The notes under the pieces are model-generated. The model worked only from the letters and a program-made list of their open reading frames with translations. It was not told the DNA's origin and made no database searches. DNA of 46,949 nt. Source: Oscillospiraceae bacterium (GTDB lineage: Bacteria; Bacillota; Clostridia; Oscillospirales; Oscillospiraceae). This document shows, in pieces, positions 8,357-17,545 of the stretch (position 1 is the stretch's first letter; every line of letters begins with the position of its first letter). Where the stretch lies: assembly GCA_017411265.1 (NCBI GenBank), contig JAFRDL010000025.1:1-46949 (forward strand). Reading direction: 5' to 3'. Made by a program: the position numbers and the translations under genes.

Positions 8357-9214
8357 ATGCAGAATATCTGGACTTCCATAAAACAGGGCTTCGGGAATAT
8401 CAGCATGATCCGGGTCATGGACATTGTTGATATTCTCCTGGTCACGGTTTTGCTGTATTTCCTCGTCATGCTGATCCGCCGCACCCAGAGCCACAAGGTC
8501 TTCTTCGGGATCGGGTTCATCCTTCTGGCTCTGTGGCTGTCGGGACAGTTCCAACTGTATACGGTGAATTTCATCCTCCGCAACTTCGTGCAGATCGGAC
8601 TGCTGGCTCTGGTCGTTCTTTTCCAGCCGGAGATCCGGCGGTTTCTGGAAAAGCTGGGCACCGGGACCGAGTTTCGGAGATTTCTCATCGGCGATGAGTC
8701 GCAGACCGCCGAGGGCGCCATTACCCAGACGGTGCTCGCCTGTACGGATATGTCCGACAGCCGGACCGGCGCTTTGATCATTTTCGAGCGGGACAACCGG
8801 CTGGACGATCAGATCCGCACCGGCACCATCATCGATGCGGAGACCACGGCGGAGCTGCTGAAGAACATCTTTTATCCCAAGGCGCCCCTTCACGACGGCG
8901 CGGTGATCATCCGCAACGGCCGCATCCAGGCGGGCGGCTGCATGCTTCCCCTGTCCAACAATCCCAATCTGAGCAAGGAACTGGGCATGCGTCACCGGGC
9001 CGGTATCGGCATGAGCGAGGCATCGGACGCCCTGGTGGTCATCGTCTCGGAGGAGACAGGAGCCATTTCCGTAGCCATCCGTGGCATGCTCAAGCGGCAT
9101 CTGAACAAGGAAACATTTGAAAAGATCCTCCGAAGCGAACTGATCCGGGAGGAAGAGGAACGCAGCGGTCTGCCGTTCCTCCGGCGCAAAGACAAGGGGC
9201 AGGAACATGAATAA
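8357..9214 (+). CDS. cdaA: Diadenylate cyclase CdaA (membrane c-di-AMP synthase)
   Basis: Makes cyclic di-AMP from two ATP. Three N-terminal membrane helices lie within about the first 90 residues, the last ending in ALVVLFQPEIRRFLE, which is typical of CdaA. The DisA_N catalytic domain follows, with HDGAVII (about 178-184) and GMRHRAGIG (about 210-218); both the DGA and RHR motifs are intact. I prefer ATG 8357, seven bases after GAGG, over a GTG six bases upstream that would lie inside the ribosome binding site. The product has 285 residues. It overlaps cdaR by 8 bp; CdaR proteins bind and regulate CdaA. Confidence 0.96.
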   Translation: MQNIWTSIKQGFGNISMIRVMDIVDILLVTVLLYFLVMLIRRTQSHKVFFGIGFILLALWLSGQFQLYTVNFILRNFVQIGLLALVVLFQPEIRRFLEKLGTGTEFRRFLIGDESQTAEGAITQTVLACTDMSDSRTGALIIFERDNRLDDQIRTGTIIDAETTAELLKNIFYPKAPLHDGAVIIRNGRIQAGGCMLPLSNNPNLSKELGMRHRAGIGMSEASDALVVIVSEETGAISVAIRGMLKRHLNKETFEKILRSELIREEEERSGLPFLRRKDKGQEHE

Positions 9215-10508
9215 CAATGAAAAACTGACACTGGTGGGAAGATTTTTTCAAAACCGTATCACCTGGATGATCCTTTCCCTGGCTGCCGCCATCATGCTGT
9301 GGGCGTACGTGACCTCCACCGAAGGAGTGGAGGCCCAGAAAACACTCACCAACGTGCCGGTGGAGTTTATCGGCGCGGACGCTTTGCGGGAGTCCAGCGG
9401 CCTTGTGGTGACGGAGCAGGACCGCACCTCGGTGAACCTCACCGTGTCCGCCGCCCGCCGGATCCTGAACAAGATCAACAGCGGCAACGTCTCGGCGACC
9501 ATCAATCTCAGCCGCATGAATTCCGACGGTCGGTACGCCGTGTCCTACGACCTCTCGTATCCCACCGGGATCAACCCCGGCGATGTCACCGTGGTCCGCA
9601 GCAGCGCGGACATCGTGAACTTCTACCTGGACAAGATCTCCCGCAAGACCATTGAGGTGGAGGGGGCCTTCACCGGAAACACGGCGGAGGGATACATGGC
9701 GGATGAGAGCCTGGTCTTCGAACCCATGGTGGTCACCATCAGCGGACCGAAAACGGATATCGCCAGAGTGGACCACGCCTATGTGGCCATTACCCGGGAG
9801 AATGTGGACAAGACCCTCCAGTATTCCACCACCTACGAGCTGGTGGATGAAGACGGAAAACCGGTGGACGACAGCACCATCACCCGGGAGAGGGAAGAGA
9901 TCAACGTGACGCTCAATGTTCTGTCCACCCGGACGGTGCCTCTGGACGTGACCATCGTCGACGGCGGCGGGGCGACACGGGAAGACAATACCATCATCGA
10001 CATCCGTCCGGCGTCTATTGTCCTGGCGGGGGACGCCTCCACCATCGACAGCACCTCCAAGCTTGTGCTGGGGACCATCGACCTGTCCACGTTCGCCACG
10101 GATTATATGGCCACGTATACCATCGTCCCGCCCAGCAACACGGAAAACCTCACCGGCGTGAACGAAGCGGTCGTCACGGTCTCCATTTCCGGGCTGAACA
10201 CCAGGGGCTTTGCCGTCACCCAGGACAATATCTCCCTGAACAACGTTCCGGAGGGATATACGGCGGAGATCATCACCCAGTCCTTGAACAACGTCATCGT
10301 ACGAGCGCCGGAAGAAGTCATTAGCGAGATCGACAGCCGGAACCTCCGGGCTGTGGCGGATCTCTCGGATCTTTCGATCACCTCCGGCGGCGTCTATAAC
10401 CCGTCGGTCCGGATCTTCATCGACGGTTTCCCGGAGGCGGGTTACGTGGGCGAGTACAAGATCTACGTCACCCTGACCCCGGAGGAGACAGAGGGCATAC
10501 AGGAATAG
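9207..10508 (+). CDS. cdaR: CdaR, YbbR-domain regulator of CdaA
   Basis: Membrane-anchored extracytoplasmic protein that modulates the cyclase encoded just upstream. One N-terminal membrane helix (ITWMILSLAAAIMLWAYVTS, about residues 13-32) is followed by four YbbR-like beta repeats. Each repeat has a theme such as VPVEFIG, VTVVRSSADIVNFYLDKI, SGPKTDIARVDHAYVAI or VRAPEEVISEIDSRNLRAVADL. In Bacillus and Listeria the neighbour glmM completes the cluster; here glmM is not next and a DUF5685 gene follows instead. The 433-residue length is within family range. Confidence 0.92.
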   Translation: MNNNEKLTLVGRFFQNRITWMILSLAAAIMLWAYVTSTEGVEAQKTLTNVPVEFIGADALRESSGLVVTEQDRTSVNLTVSAARRILNKINSGNVSATINLSRMNSDGRYAVSYDLSYPTGINPGDVTVVRSSADIVNFYLDKISRKTIEVEGAFTGNTAEGYMADESLVFEPMVVTISGPKTDIARVDHAYVAITRENVDKTLQYSTTYELVDEDGKPVDDSTITREREEINVTLNVLSTRTVPLDVTIVDGGGATREDNTIIDIRPASIVLAGDASTIDSTSKLVLGTIDLSTFATDYMATYTIVPPSNTENLTGVNEAVVTVSISGLNTRGFAVTQDNISLNNVPEGYTAEIITQSLNNVIVRAPEEVISEIDSRNLRAVADLSDLSITSGGVYNPSVRIFIDGFPEAGYVGEYKIYVTLTPEETEGIQE

Positions 10509-10531
10509 TTTGACAGGGAAGGAGGGTCCCG

Positions 10532-11431
10532 TTGTACGGATACGTTCGCCCGGACAGGGGGCTTCTCCCGGTGCGGGAGTATCAGCAGTTCCGCGCCGCC
10601 TACTGCGGGCTGTGCGAAGCGCTGCGCCGGCGATACGGGCCTGTCGCCCGGTTCGCGGTGAATTACGATTTCACCTTTATGGCCATGGTGCTTTCCCGGG
10701 GAGGGTGCAGCCAGTGGCGCCGATGCCCGGCCCACCCTCTGAAAAAAAGACCCTGTGTCTGCGCCAATGACGCCATGGACGCCGCCGCCGATTACACGGT
10801 GATCCTGGCCTGGTGGAAGCTGAAGGACAGTCTGCGGGATGAGAGCTTCTTCGCCTCTCTGCCCTCACGCATAGCCCATTGGCTCCTCCGGCGCGCCTTT
10901 CGCCTCGCGGCGGGAAGGCGGAAGGAGTTTTCCGACAACGCCCGGCTCTGTCTGGACGAGCTGTCCCGGCTGGAGCGGGAAGCGTGCGATTCTCTGGACC
11001 GTCCTGCGGACTGCTTTGCCAGGATCCTATCCTTTGCGGCGGAATCTGCCGACAGAGAGGAGGACCGCCGGGTCCGAAAAGAGATCTTTTATCACGTGGG
11101 GCGCTGCGTCTATATCCTGGACGCCGCCGACGATCTGGAAAAGGACGTTCGGACCGGGAACTATAACCCCCTGGTGTATCGGCTTGACGCCGTGGACGGA
11201 CGGCTTTCGGAGGCGGAGAAAGAGACGGTCAGGGACACGCTTGTCCTGTCCCTGAAAAGCGCGGCAGCCGCGTTGTCCCTCCGGCAGCGGGACGTGTGGC
11301 AGCCCATCCTGGAGAACATCATCACCGTCGGAATGCCGGGCACGGCGCGCCTGGTCCTGGCGGGTAAGTGGAACCGACGCGAGAAAAAAGACAGATATCC
11401 CGATATACTGAAGCAGGAGGAAAATCCATGA
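10532..11431 (+). CDS. DUF5685 family protein
   Basis: A 299-residue, helix-rich, Cys-containing protein of unknown function. It starts at TTG 10532 with AAGGAGG six bases upstream. It opens [28 protein letters not shown], typical of this family, then has RRCPAH and RPCVCAND, giving several closely spaced Cys that could bind metal. Near residue 200 is [19 protein letters not shown]. This acidic DxxxD followed by a Gly-x-Tyr segment recalls the second aspartate motif of squalene/phytoene synthase-like folds; that is my comparison, not an assignment. Its stop overlaps the next ATG (ATGA), tying it to the J-domain protein. Together the two form an insert between cdaR and the yicC-remA block. Confidence 0.8.
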   Translation: MYGYVRPDRGLLPVREYQQFRAAYCGLCEALRRRYGPVARFAVNYDFTFMAMVLSRGGCSQWRRCPAHPLKKRPCVCANDAMDAAADYTVILAWWKLKDSLRDESFFASLPSRIAHWLLRRAFRLAAGRRKEFSDNARLCLDELSRLEREACDSLDRPADCFARILSFAAESADREEDRRVRKEIFYHVGRCVYILDAADDLEKDVRTGNYNPLVYRLDAVDGRLSEAEKETVRDTLVLSLKSAAAALSLRQRDVWQPILENIITVGMPGTARLVLAGKWNRREKKDRYPDILKQEENP

Positions 11432-12060
11432 ACGATCCCTATGTTACGCTGGGCGTGGCAAAGACCGCCACGGACGAAGAAGTAAAAAAAGCATATCGGG
11501 AGCTGGCGCGGAAGTATCATCCCGACAACTACGTCAACAATCCCCTGGCTGACCTCGCCCAGGAGAAAATGAAGGAGATCAACGAGGCGTACGACGCCAT
11601 TGAAAAGGAACGCGCCTCCGGAGGCTCCGCGTATCAGTATCAGAGCTATTCCGATCCTTCTCATACCTATACCTACAGCAACGCCACGGGCAGCACCTCG
11701 GGGCCCTATCGGGACGCGAGAGAGGCCATCAACTCCGGGGATCTGAGCCGGGCGGAGATGATCCTGGGTTCCATCACGGACCGGGGCGCCGAGTGGAACT
11801 ATCTCATGGGGCAGCTTTCTTTCCGCCGCGGCTGGATGGACGAGGCCTCCCGGTATTTCCGCATGGCGGCCACCATGGATCCCACCAACCCGGACTACCG
11901 CCAGGCAGTGGCCTATATGGAAAACGCGGCTCGCCAGCCCTTTACCGTGAATGTGCAGAATCGTTCGGACACGGATATGTGCTGCTCGGCCATGTCCAAC
12001 CTGCTGATCGCGGACTGCTGCTGTGAAATGATGGGCGGAGACCTGATCCGCTGCTGCTGA
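11428..12060 (+). CDS. J-domain (DnaJ-like) protein with Cys-rich tail
   Basis: The N-terminal J-domain (about residues 1-60) is complete: [31 protein letters not shown] contains the HPD tripeptide needed to stimulate DnaK ATPase. After a Ser/Tyr-rich linker comes a helical, TPR-like part ([20 protein letters not shown], then [20 protein letters not shown]). The last 30 residues hold seven Cys as CC, CCC and CC, ending in CC. It lacks the Gly/Phe and standard zinc-finger regions of DnaJ itself, so it is a specialised co-chaperone. ATG 11428 follows AGCAGGAGG. The product has 210 residues. Neighbours and the shared Cys richness suggest it works with the DUF5685 protein. Confidence 0.88.
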   Translation: MNDPYVTLGVAKTATDEEVKKAYRELARKYHPDNYVNNPLADLAQEKMKEINEAYDAIEKERASGGSAYQYQSYSDPSHTYTYSNATGSTSGPYRDAREAINSGDLSRAEMILGSITDRGAEWNYLMGQLSFRRGWMDEASRYFRMAATMDPTNPDYRQAVAYMENAARQPFTVNVQNRSDTDMCCSAMSNLLIADCCCEMMGGDLIRCC

Positions 12061-12061
12061 G

Positions 12062-12574
12062 ATGAAAGGTCCGTCCCGATCTCTCGCGCTTTCGTCGCTG
12101 GCGGCCGCACTGGGCACGGTGCTGCTGCTTCTCGCCTCTGCGGTTCCCGCCGGAAAACTGGTGGTTTTGTGCGTCGCTTCCCTGTGCACGGTGTTCGTGC
12201 TCTGTGTCTGCGGGTGGAAGTGGGCGCTGGGCTGCTTCGCCGTGACGGCGGCGCTGGCGCTGATCCTCTCGCCGTCCAAATCGGCCGCGATCCTGTACGG
12301 CGCGTTTTTCGGATACTTCCCGATCGTGAAGATCTTTGCGGAACGGCTGAAAAAGCCGGCGGCTCGTTGGGCGGTCAAGCTGGCGCTGTTCAACGCGGTG
12401 ATGATCGTTCTGTACCTTGCCGTCCGCGCGGTTTTCCAGGGAAGCTGGGGCCTCTTTTCCGATCAGCCCTGGATCATGCTGCTGCTGGCCAACGGGCTGT
12501 TCATCCTCTATGATCTGGCGCTGCAGCAGGGGATCCTGTACTTTATGCGTAATATTGCAAGGAGAATCCGATAA
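12062..12574 (+). CDS. Multi-pass membrane protein of unknown function
   Basis: 170 residues with about five hydrophobic segments: LAALGTVLLLLASAV, LVVLCVASLCTVFVLCVCG, ALGCFAVTAALALIL, WAVKLALFNAVMIVLYLAVRAV and IMLLLANGLFILYDLAL. They are separated by short loops (ERLKKPAARW). A basic C-terminus (RNIARRIR) suggests a cytoplasmic tail. It starts one base after the J-domain gene stop and ends on the A of the yicC start (TAATG), so it is firmly in the operon. I do not recognise a named family, although its length and helix pattern resemble small transporter-like subunits. No function is assigned. Confidence 0.75.
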   Translation: MKGPSRSLALSSLAAALGTVLLLLASAVPAGKLVVLCVASLCTVFVLCVCGWKWALGCFAVTAALALILSPSKSAAILYGAFFGYFPIVKIFAERLKKPAARWAVKLALFNAVMIVLYLAVRAVFQGSWGLFSDQPWIMLLLANGLFILYDLALQQGILYFMRNIARRIR

Positions 12575-13458
12575 TGGGTAAACTGCTGAGCATGACCGGC
12601 TACGGCATGGCCAAAGGCGTTCTGGACGGCCAGGAGATCACCGTTGAGCTGAAAAGCGTCAACAATCGCTACCTGGACTGCTCGGTCCGACTCCCCAGGA
12701 ATTTCCTGTTTGCGGAGGACACCGTCAAGCAGGCGGTATCCGCTGCCGTGGCCAGGGGCAAGGTGGACGTGTTCGTCTCCTGCCAGAGCTCCGGGGAGGC
12801 CGGGACCGTGGTGACGGTGAACCGGGCCCTTGCCCGGGAATACTATAACGCGGTCGCCGCCGTGGCGGAGGAGCTGGGCCTGGACACCGGGCTCAACGCG
12901 CTGAGCGTCGCCCGCATGCCGGATGTCCTCACCGTGGAACGCCGGGAGCTGGACCGGGAACAGGCGGCGGACGCGCTGCGAGAGATCACGGCCCGGGCAG
13001 CGGAGGATTTCAACGCCATGCGGGAGAGAGAAGGGGAACGACTCCGCGGCGACCTGCTTGCCAAACTCGCATCCATCGAGGAACTGGTATCTGTGGTGGA
13101 GGAGAGATCCCCCCAGACCGTGAAGGAATACCGGGAGCGTCTGGAGAGCCGTCTCCGGGAACTGCTGGAGGATCGGGCCGTGGACGAGCAGAGGATCCTC
13201 ACGGAAGCGGCCATCTTCGCAGACCGAACCGCGGTGGACGAGGAGACGGTACGGCTCCGCAGTCATATCGCCCAGTTCCGTACCATGCTGGAGGAGGGAT
13301 CTCCCATCGGACGGAAGATGGATTTCCTGATCCAGGAATTCAACCGGGAATCCAACACCATCGGCTCCAAATGCAGCGATGCCGCCCTCGCCAAGGTCGT
13401 GGTGAACCTGAAGGCGGAGATCGAAAAGATCCGGGAGCAGCTGCAGAATATAGAGTGA
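12574..13458 (+). CDS. yicC: YicC family endoribonuclease-like protein
   Basis: The 294-residue product has the conserved YicC N-terminus ([30 protein letters not shown]) and the DUF1732 C-terminus. The latter runs from [45 protein letters not shown] to the end, with a long coiled segment in between. E. coli YicC has been linked to RNA degradation; the catalytic residues are not something I can point to here. The order yicC-remA-gmk-rpoZ-priA is conserved in Firmicutes (yloC in Bacillus subtilis). Confidence 0.94.
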   Translation: MGKLLSMTGYGMAKGVLDGQEITVELKSVNNRYLDCSVRLPRNFLFAEDTVKQAVSAAVARGKVDVFVSCQSSGEAGTVVTVNRALAREYYNAVAAVAEELGLDTGLNALSVARMPDVLTVERRELDREQAADALREITARAAEDFNAMREREGERLRGDLLAKLASIEELVSVVEERSPQTVKEYRERLESRLRELLEDRAVDEQRILTEAAIFADRTAVDEETVRLRSHIAQFRTMLEEGSPIGRKMDFLIQEFNRESNTIGSKCSDAALAKVVVNLKAEIEKIREQLQNIE

Positions 13459-13468
13459 GGAAAATGAC

Positions 13469-13741
13469 ATGAAGCTTATCAACATCGGCTTCGGAAACAT
13501 GGTGTCCGCCTCCCGTCTGGTGGCCATCGTAAGCCCGGAATCCGCGCCAATCAAGCGGATCATCCAGGATGTCCGCGACCGGGGGCAGTTGATCGACGCC
13601 ACCTACGGACGCCGGACACGGGCGGTGATCATCATGGACAGCGGACACGTGATCCTTTCCGCTCTTCAGCCGGAGACCGTCAGCGGACGGATGACCGGCC
13701 GGAGTGAGGAATCGTCGGGAGGTGACAGGGACAATGAGTAA
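13469..13741 (+). CDS. remA: RemA-like DNA-binding regulator (DUF370)
   Basis: A 90-residue protein beginning [30 protein letters not shown], the signature of RemA, a ring-forming DNA-binding protein that in Bacillus activates biofilm matrix genes. The [20 protein letters not shown] segment ([18 protein letters not shown]) and SGHVILSA are present. A nonconserved, charged tail of about 15 residues overlaps the start of gmk by 8 bp. Its place between yicC and gmk matches Bacillus. What it controls here is unknown. Confidence 0.94.
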   Translation: MKLINIGFGNMVSASRLVAIVSPESAPIKRIIQDVRDRGQLIDATYGRRTRAVIIMDSGHVILSALQPETVSGRMTGRSEESSGGDRDNE

Positions 13742-14321
13742 ACGAGGCACGCTGCTTGTGTTATCCGGCCCATCCGGTGTGGGCAAATCCACCGTGCTCC
13801 GCAAAGTGATGGCCGGGCGGGAGGACATGGCGTTTTCCGTTTCTGCCACTACCCGCGCCCCGCGCCCGGGGGAAGAGGAGGGAGTAGATTATTTCTTTGT
13901 CACCCGCGAGCGTTTCGACGAGATGGTGGCGGATGGCGAGCTTCTGGAGCATGCCGAATTTGTGGGAAACTGCTACGGCACGCCCCGCTCCCAGGTGGAA
14001 AAGCGGCTTGAATCCGGGATCACGGTCGTCCTGGATATTGAGGTCCAGGGCGCATCCCAGGTAAAAGCGCTGATGCCCGAGGCACTGACGGTCTTTTTGG
14101 CGCCGCCCAGTCTGGAGGCGCTGGAGCAGCGGCTCCGGGGCCGGGGCACGGAGACGGAGGAGAAGATCCGATCCCGGCTGGAAACGGCCAGGAGGGAACT
14201 CCTTCTGGCGCCGACTTATGATTTTACGGTCGTCAACGACGACGCGGACCGGGCCGCCTCGGAACTGGCGGAGATCCTGGAAAACTGGGACAACGATCCG
14301 GACGAATCTCCGGAAGAATAA
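13734..14321 (+). CDS. gmk: Guanylate kinase
   Basis: Phosphorylates GMP to GDP with ATP. ATG 13734 ([20 protein letters not shown]) follows GGGAGGTGA with good spacing, so I prefer it to the in-frame extension upstream. The P-loop GPSGVGKST is at about residues 11-19. GMP-binding residues lie in [19 protein letters not shown] and [25 protein letters not shown] and the lid [17 protein letters not shown] complete the family. The product has 195 residues, a standard length. It is next to rpoZ, as in most Firmicutes. Confidence 0.97.
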   Translation: MSKRGTLLVLSGPSGVGKSTVLRKVMAGREDMAFSVSATTRAPRPGEEEGVDYFFVTRERFDEMVADGELLEHAEFVGNCYGTPRSQVEKRLESGITVVLDIEVQGASQVKALMPEALTVFLAPPSLEALEQRLRGRGTETEEKIRSRLETARRELLLAPTYDFTVVNDDADRAASELAEILENWDNDPDESPEE

Positions 14322-14368
14322 ACAATTGCCCGGTGTTTTTGCCGGGAACGAAAGGAATGGAATCTCTT

Positions 14369-14569
14369 ATGATGCTCTATCCCCCTATGGCTGCGCTGGT
14401 GGACAAGGTCGGCAGCAGCTATCTTCTGGTGAACCTGGTGGCGCGCCGCGCCAGGGATATCGCCAATCACGCGGAGGAGACCGGCGATATTCTGGAAAAG
14501 AAGCCCGTCTCCAGCGCGATCGACGAGGTTTATTCCGGAAAGCTCACCATCGAGCCGAAAAATGAGTGA
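14369..14569 (+). CDS. rpoZ: RNA polymerase omega subunit
   Basis: Small RNA polymerase subunit that helps assemble beta prime. The product is about 66 residues: MMLYPPMAALVDKVGSSYLLVNLVARRARDI, with the conserved S-x-Y-x-L-V-x-x-x-A-x-R-A-R-x-I pattern, then KPVSSAIDEVYSGKLTIE. Either of two adjacent ATGs (14369 or 14372) could be used after AAAGGA. It overlaps priA by 8 bp. In B. subtilis coaBC lies between rpoZ and priA; it is missing here. Confidence 0.92.
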   Translation: MMLYPPMAALVDKVGSSYLLVNLVARRARDIANHAEETGDILEKKPVSSAIDEVYSGKLTIEPKNE

Positions 14570-17027
14570 ACTGCCGGTAACGGCAAAGATCGCGGTGGAC
14601 GCCGCCGCCTATTGGGTGGACCGTCCCTTCGATTATCTCGTTCCTCCTTCGCTCCGGGAGACAGCGGTCCCCGGAGTGCGGGTCGTGGTACCCTTCGGCA
14701 GAGGCAATCATCGCACCGAGGGGATCATCCTCTCCCTGTCGACCTCCGTCGACGGCAAAAAGCTCAAGTCCATCGTCTCCGTGCTGGACAGGGAGCCGGT
14801 GCTCTCGGAGGAGATGATCCGCCTGGCCATCTGGATCCGGGAACGGTATTTCTGCACCGTATACAACGTGATCCACGCCATGCTGCCTGCGGGGCTGTGG
14901 TATCGGCTGGAGGCCATGTATACTCTCTGTCCCGACATGGACAGGGAAAAGGCCTACGCCGCCGCCGGAAAGTCCCGACAGGAGCAGCTTGTCCTGGACG
15001 CGGTGTTTGCCCACGGCGGCAGCTGTCCCACGGCGGATCTGGATCGTGTGTTTGAAGACAGCGAGCCGGCCCGCGCCCTTCAGTCCCTGGTGAAGAAGGG
15101 CGTGCTGGAGACGGACAGCCGGGAAAAACGCCGGGTGGGGGACAAACGGATCCGTATGATCTCCCTGCGCGTGTCTCCGGAGGACGCCGCCGCTGCGGCC
15201 CGGAGCCGGGAAAAGCGTGCGCCGCTCCAGTCGGCGGTGCTGCGTCTCCTCTGCACGCTGGAGAGAGTGTCCCTTTCGGAGCTGTGTTATTTTACCGGCG
15301 CTTCCCAAAGCACCGTCAACGCGCTGCAGAAAGCGGAGCTCATCGAGATCTCCAGCGAGGAGGTCTTCCGCCGTCCGGGGTACAGCTCCGGAGAGCGACA
15401 GCCGCTCCCGGAACTGAACGGGGAACAGAACGCCGCCTTTGAGGGGATCCTCTCTCTGTACGACGGAAAAACGCCCTCCGCTTCTCTGCTCTACGGAGTC
15501 ACGGGCAGCGGGAAGACGGCGGTGTACGTCCATCTCATCGACGCCATGCGCCGTATGGGGAAGTCCTCCATCCTGCTGGTGCCGGAGATCGCGCTCACGC
15601 CCCAGATGATCCGGATCTTTTCCTCCTATTTCGGGGAGGATGTCGCCGTTCTCCACAGCTCTCTGGCTGTCGGCGAGAGATACGACGAGTGGAAACGGGT
15701 CCGGGCCGGACAGGCCCGGGTGGTCATCGGGACCCGAAGCGCCGTCTTTGCCCCCTGTCCCGATCTTGGCCTCATCATCATCGATGAGGAGCAGGAGTAT
15801 ACCTACAAATCGGAGAACATGCCCCGTTACCATGCCCGGGACGTGGCGAAAAAGCGCTGTGTGGACAGCGGAGGGATCCTTCTCCTGGGCTCCGCCACTC
15901 CGGATCTGGAGAGCCGGTATCAGGCGGAGGCGGGAAAGTATCATTTCTTTACCCTTTCGAAACGATTCAATGAAAACCGGCTCCCCGACGTGGAGATCGT
16001 AGACATGCGCCGGGAGCTGCAGGACGGGAACGGCAGCGAGCTGAGCCGTCCGCTTCTCCATGAGCTGGAGGAGAATATCCGGCGGGGAGAGCAGAGCATC
16101 CTCTTTCTCAATCGCCGGGGTACCGCCAGCCTTGTGGCCTGCGGGGAGTGCGGGTATACCTATTCCTGCCCCAACTGCAGCGTACACCTCACCTGGCACA
16201 GCGCGAACCGCCGGCTTATGTGCCATCACTGCGGATATACCCGCCGTCTGGACGATGTCTGTCCGGAATGCGGCGGGATCCTCCGCCACTTCGGCACCGG
16301 CACCCAGAAGCTGGAGGAGCAGCTTCGCCAGACGCTGCCGGACGTGGAGATCCTGCGGATGGACGCGGACGCCGTTTCCCCGGCCGGTTCCCACGAGAAG
16401 ATCCTTTCCCAGTTCCGGGAGAAAAAGGTCCCCATCCTTCTGGGCACCCAGATGGTGACGAAGGGACTGGATTTTGAAAACGTGACGCTGGTGGGCGTGA
16501 TCTCCGCGGATCAGTCTTTGTACTGCGGGGATTACCGGGCCTCCGAGCGGACCTTCTCCCTGATCACGCAGGTCGTGGGACGCTCCGGCCGGGGCGAAAA
16601 GCCGGGACGGGCCGTGATCCAGACCTTTACCCCCGGCAATCCGGTGATCCGGATGGCTTCCCGGCAGGATTACGACGGTTTTTACCGCAGTGAGATCGAA
16701 CTCAGACGGCTGCAGAACTGCCCCCCCTTTTCGGATATCGTGACCGTCACCGCCTCCGCCATGGAGGAATCCGCCGTGGTCCGGTGCTGCGCCTATATCC
16801 GGGATATCCTCCGGAAGGAGCTTTCCGGTCGGAAGGACGTGGACATCCTGGGGCCGGCGCCTCTCCCCGTCGTCCGGGTGAATAACCGGTATCGATACCG
16901 GGTCACGCTGCACTGTACGTATGACAAGGAGATCCGTACGCTCGTTTCCGGCGTGCTGATCCAATGCAACAGCGAAAAAGAATTCAAGGGTGTGTCTGTT
17001 TTTGCGGATTACAACCCCATGGAGTGA
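14562..17027 (+). CDS. priA: Primosomal replication-restart helicase PriA
   Basis: 3'-5' helicase that reloads the replisome at stalled forks. The 821 residues are full length. The N-terminal DNA-binding domain has VDRPFDYLVPPSL and GVRVVVPFGRGNHRTEGII. Walker A is LLYGVTGSGKTAVY (about 312-325) and the DEAH-type box is IIIDEEQEYTYKSE. The helicase core contains the zinc-binding insert with paired CxxC motifs: CGECGYTYSCPNC, then CHHCGY and CPECGG. LGTQMVTKGLDFENVTLVGV and QVVGRSGRGEKPG are motifs V and VI. It is translationally coupled to both rpoZ and def. Confidence 0.97.
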   Translation: MSELPVTAKIAVDAAAYWVDRPFDYLVPPSLRETAVPGVRVVVPFGRGNHRTEGIILSLSTSVDGKKLKSIVSVLDREPVLSEEMIRLAIWIRERYFCTVYNVIHAMLPAGLWYRLEAMYTLCPDMDREKAYAAAGKSRQEQLVLDAVFAHGGSCPTADLDRVFEDSEPARALQSLVKKGVLETDSREKRRVGDKRIRMISLRVSPEDAAAAARSREKRAPLQSAVLRLLCTLERVSLSELCYFTGASQSTVNALQKAELIEISSEEVFRRPGYSSGERQPLPELNGEQNAAFEGILSLYDGKTPSASLLYGVTGSGKTAVYVHLIDAMRRMGKSSILLVPEIALTPQMIRIFSSYFGEDVAVLHSSLAVGERYDEWKRVRAGQARVVIGTRSAVFAPCPDLGLIIIDEEQEYTYKSENMPRYHARDVAKKRCVDSGGILLLGSATPDLESRYQAEAGKYHFFTLSKRFNENRLPDVEIVDMRRELQDGNGSELSRPLLHELEENIRRGEQSILFLNRRGTASLVACGECGYTYSCPNCSVHLTWHSANRRLMCHHCGYTRRLDDVCPECGGILRHFGTGTQKLEEQLRQTLPDVEILRMDADAVSPAGSHEKILSQFREKKVPILLGTQMVTKGLDFENVTLVGVISADQSLYCGDYRASERTFSLITQVVGRSGRGEKPGRAVIQTFTPGNPVIRMASRQDYDGFYRSEIELRRLQNCPPFSDIVTVTASAMEESAVVRCCAYIRDILRKELSGRKDVDILGPAPLPVVRVNNRYRYRVTLHCTYDKEIRTLVSGVLIQCNSEKEFKGVSVFADYNPME

Positions 17028-17032
17028 TTGAA

Positions 17033-17545
17033 ATGGCTCTCAGAACAGTTCTCGTCGACGATCATCCCTCCCTTCGGAAGGTCTGTCGTCCCTACACGGA
17101 GTTCGGATCCCGGCTCCACCAGCTTCTGGACGATTTGAAGGAGACCATGCTGGCGGAAAACGGCGTCGGGCTTGCCGCGCCTCAGGTAGGGATCCTCCGC
17201 CGTGCCTGCGTGGTGCTGGAAACCAACGTTCCCGAAGGGGAACAGGAGTATTTCATCGAGCTTGTCAACCCGGAGATCGTCTCCGCTGACGGCGAGCAGG
17301 AGGGCGGGGAGGGCTGCCTGAGCTTTCCGGGACGGTACGGTATCGTCCGCCGGCCCCAGCACGTGGTGGTCCGGGCCCAGGACCGGAACGGAGATTTCTT
17401 TGAGGTGGAGGGAGAGGGACTGACAGCCCGTGCCTTTTGCCACGAGATCGACCATCTCAACGGACAGGTCTTCATCGACAAGGCGGAGCGGATGCTCACG
17501 GAGGAAGAACTGGCTGAGCTGTACGGCGGGGACGAAGAGGAATGA
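17033..17545 (+). CDS. def: Peptide deformylase
   Basis: Removes the N-formyl group from new proteins using Fe2+. All three active-site motifs are intact: GVGLAAPQVG, EGCLSFPG (Cys ligand) and HEIDHLNG (two His ligands and catalytic Glu). ATG 17033 lies just after the priA stop, whose TGA is part of the GGAGTGA ribosome binding site, so I reject the longer in-frame version. The product has 170 residues with an acidic tail (EEELAELYGGDEEE). It overlaps fmt by 4 bp, pairing the deformylating enzyme with the Met-tRNA formylating enzyme. Confidence 0.97.
   Translation: MALRTVLVDDHPSLRKVCRPYTEFGSRLHQLLDDLKETMLAENGVGLAAPQVGILRRACVVLETNVPEGEQEYFIELVNPEIVSADGEQEGGEGCLSFPGRYGIVRRPQHVVVRAQDRNGDFFEVEGEGLTARAFCHEIDHLNGQVFIDKAERMLTEEELAELYGGDEEE

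Noticed and set aside
14544-16964. 806-codon open frame on the minus strand
   Set aside because: Antisense to priA. Similar long antisense frames at 3598-5838, 32769-35003, 36284-37945 and 38609-39952 lie opposite dnaX, queA-tgt, xerD and ruvB and have no protein-like features.
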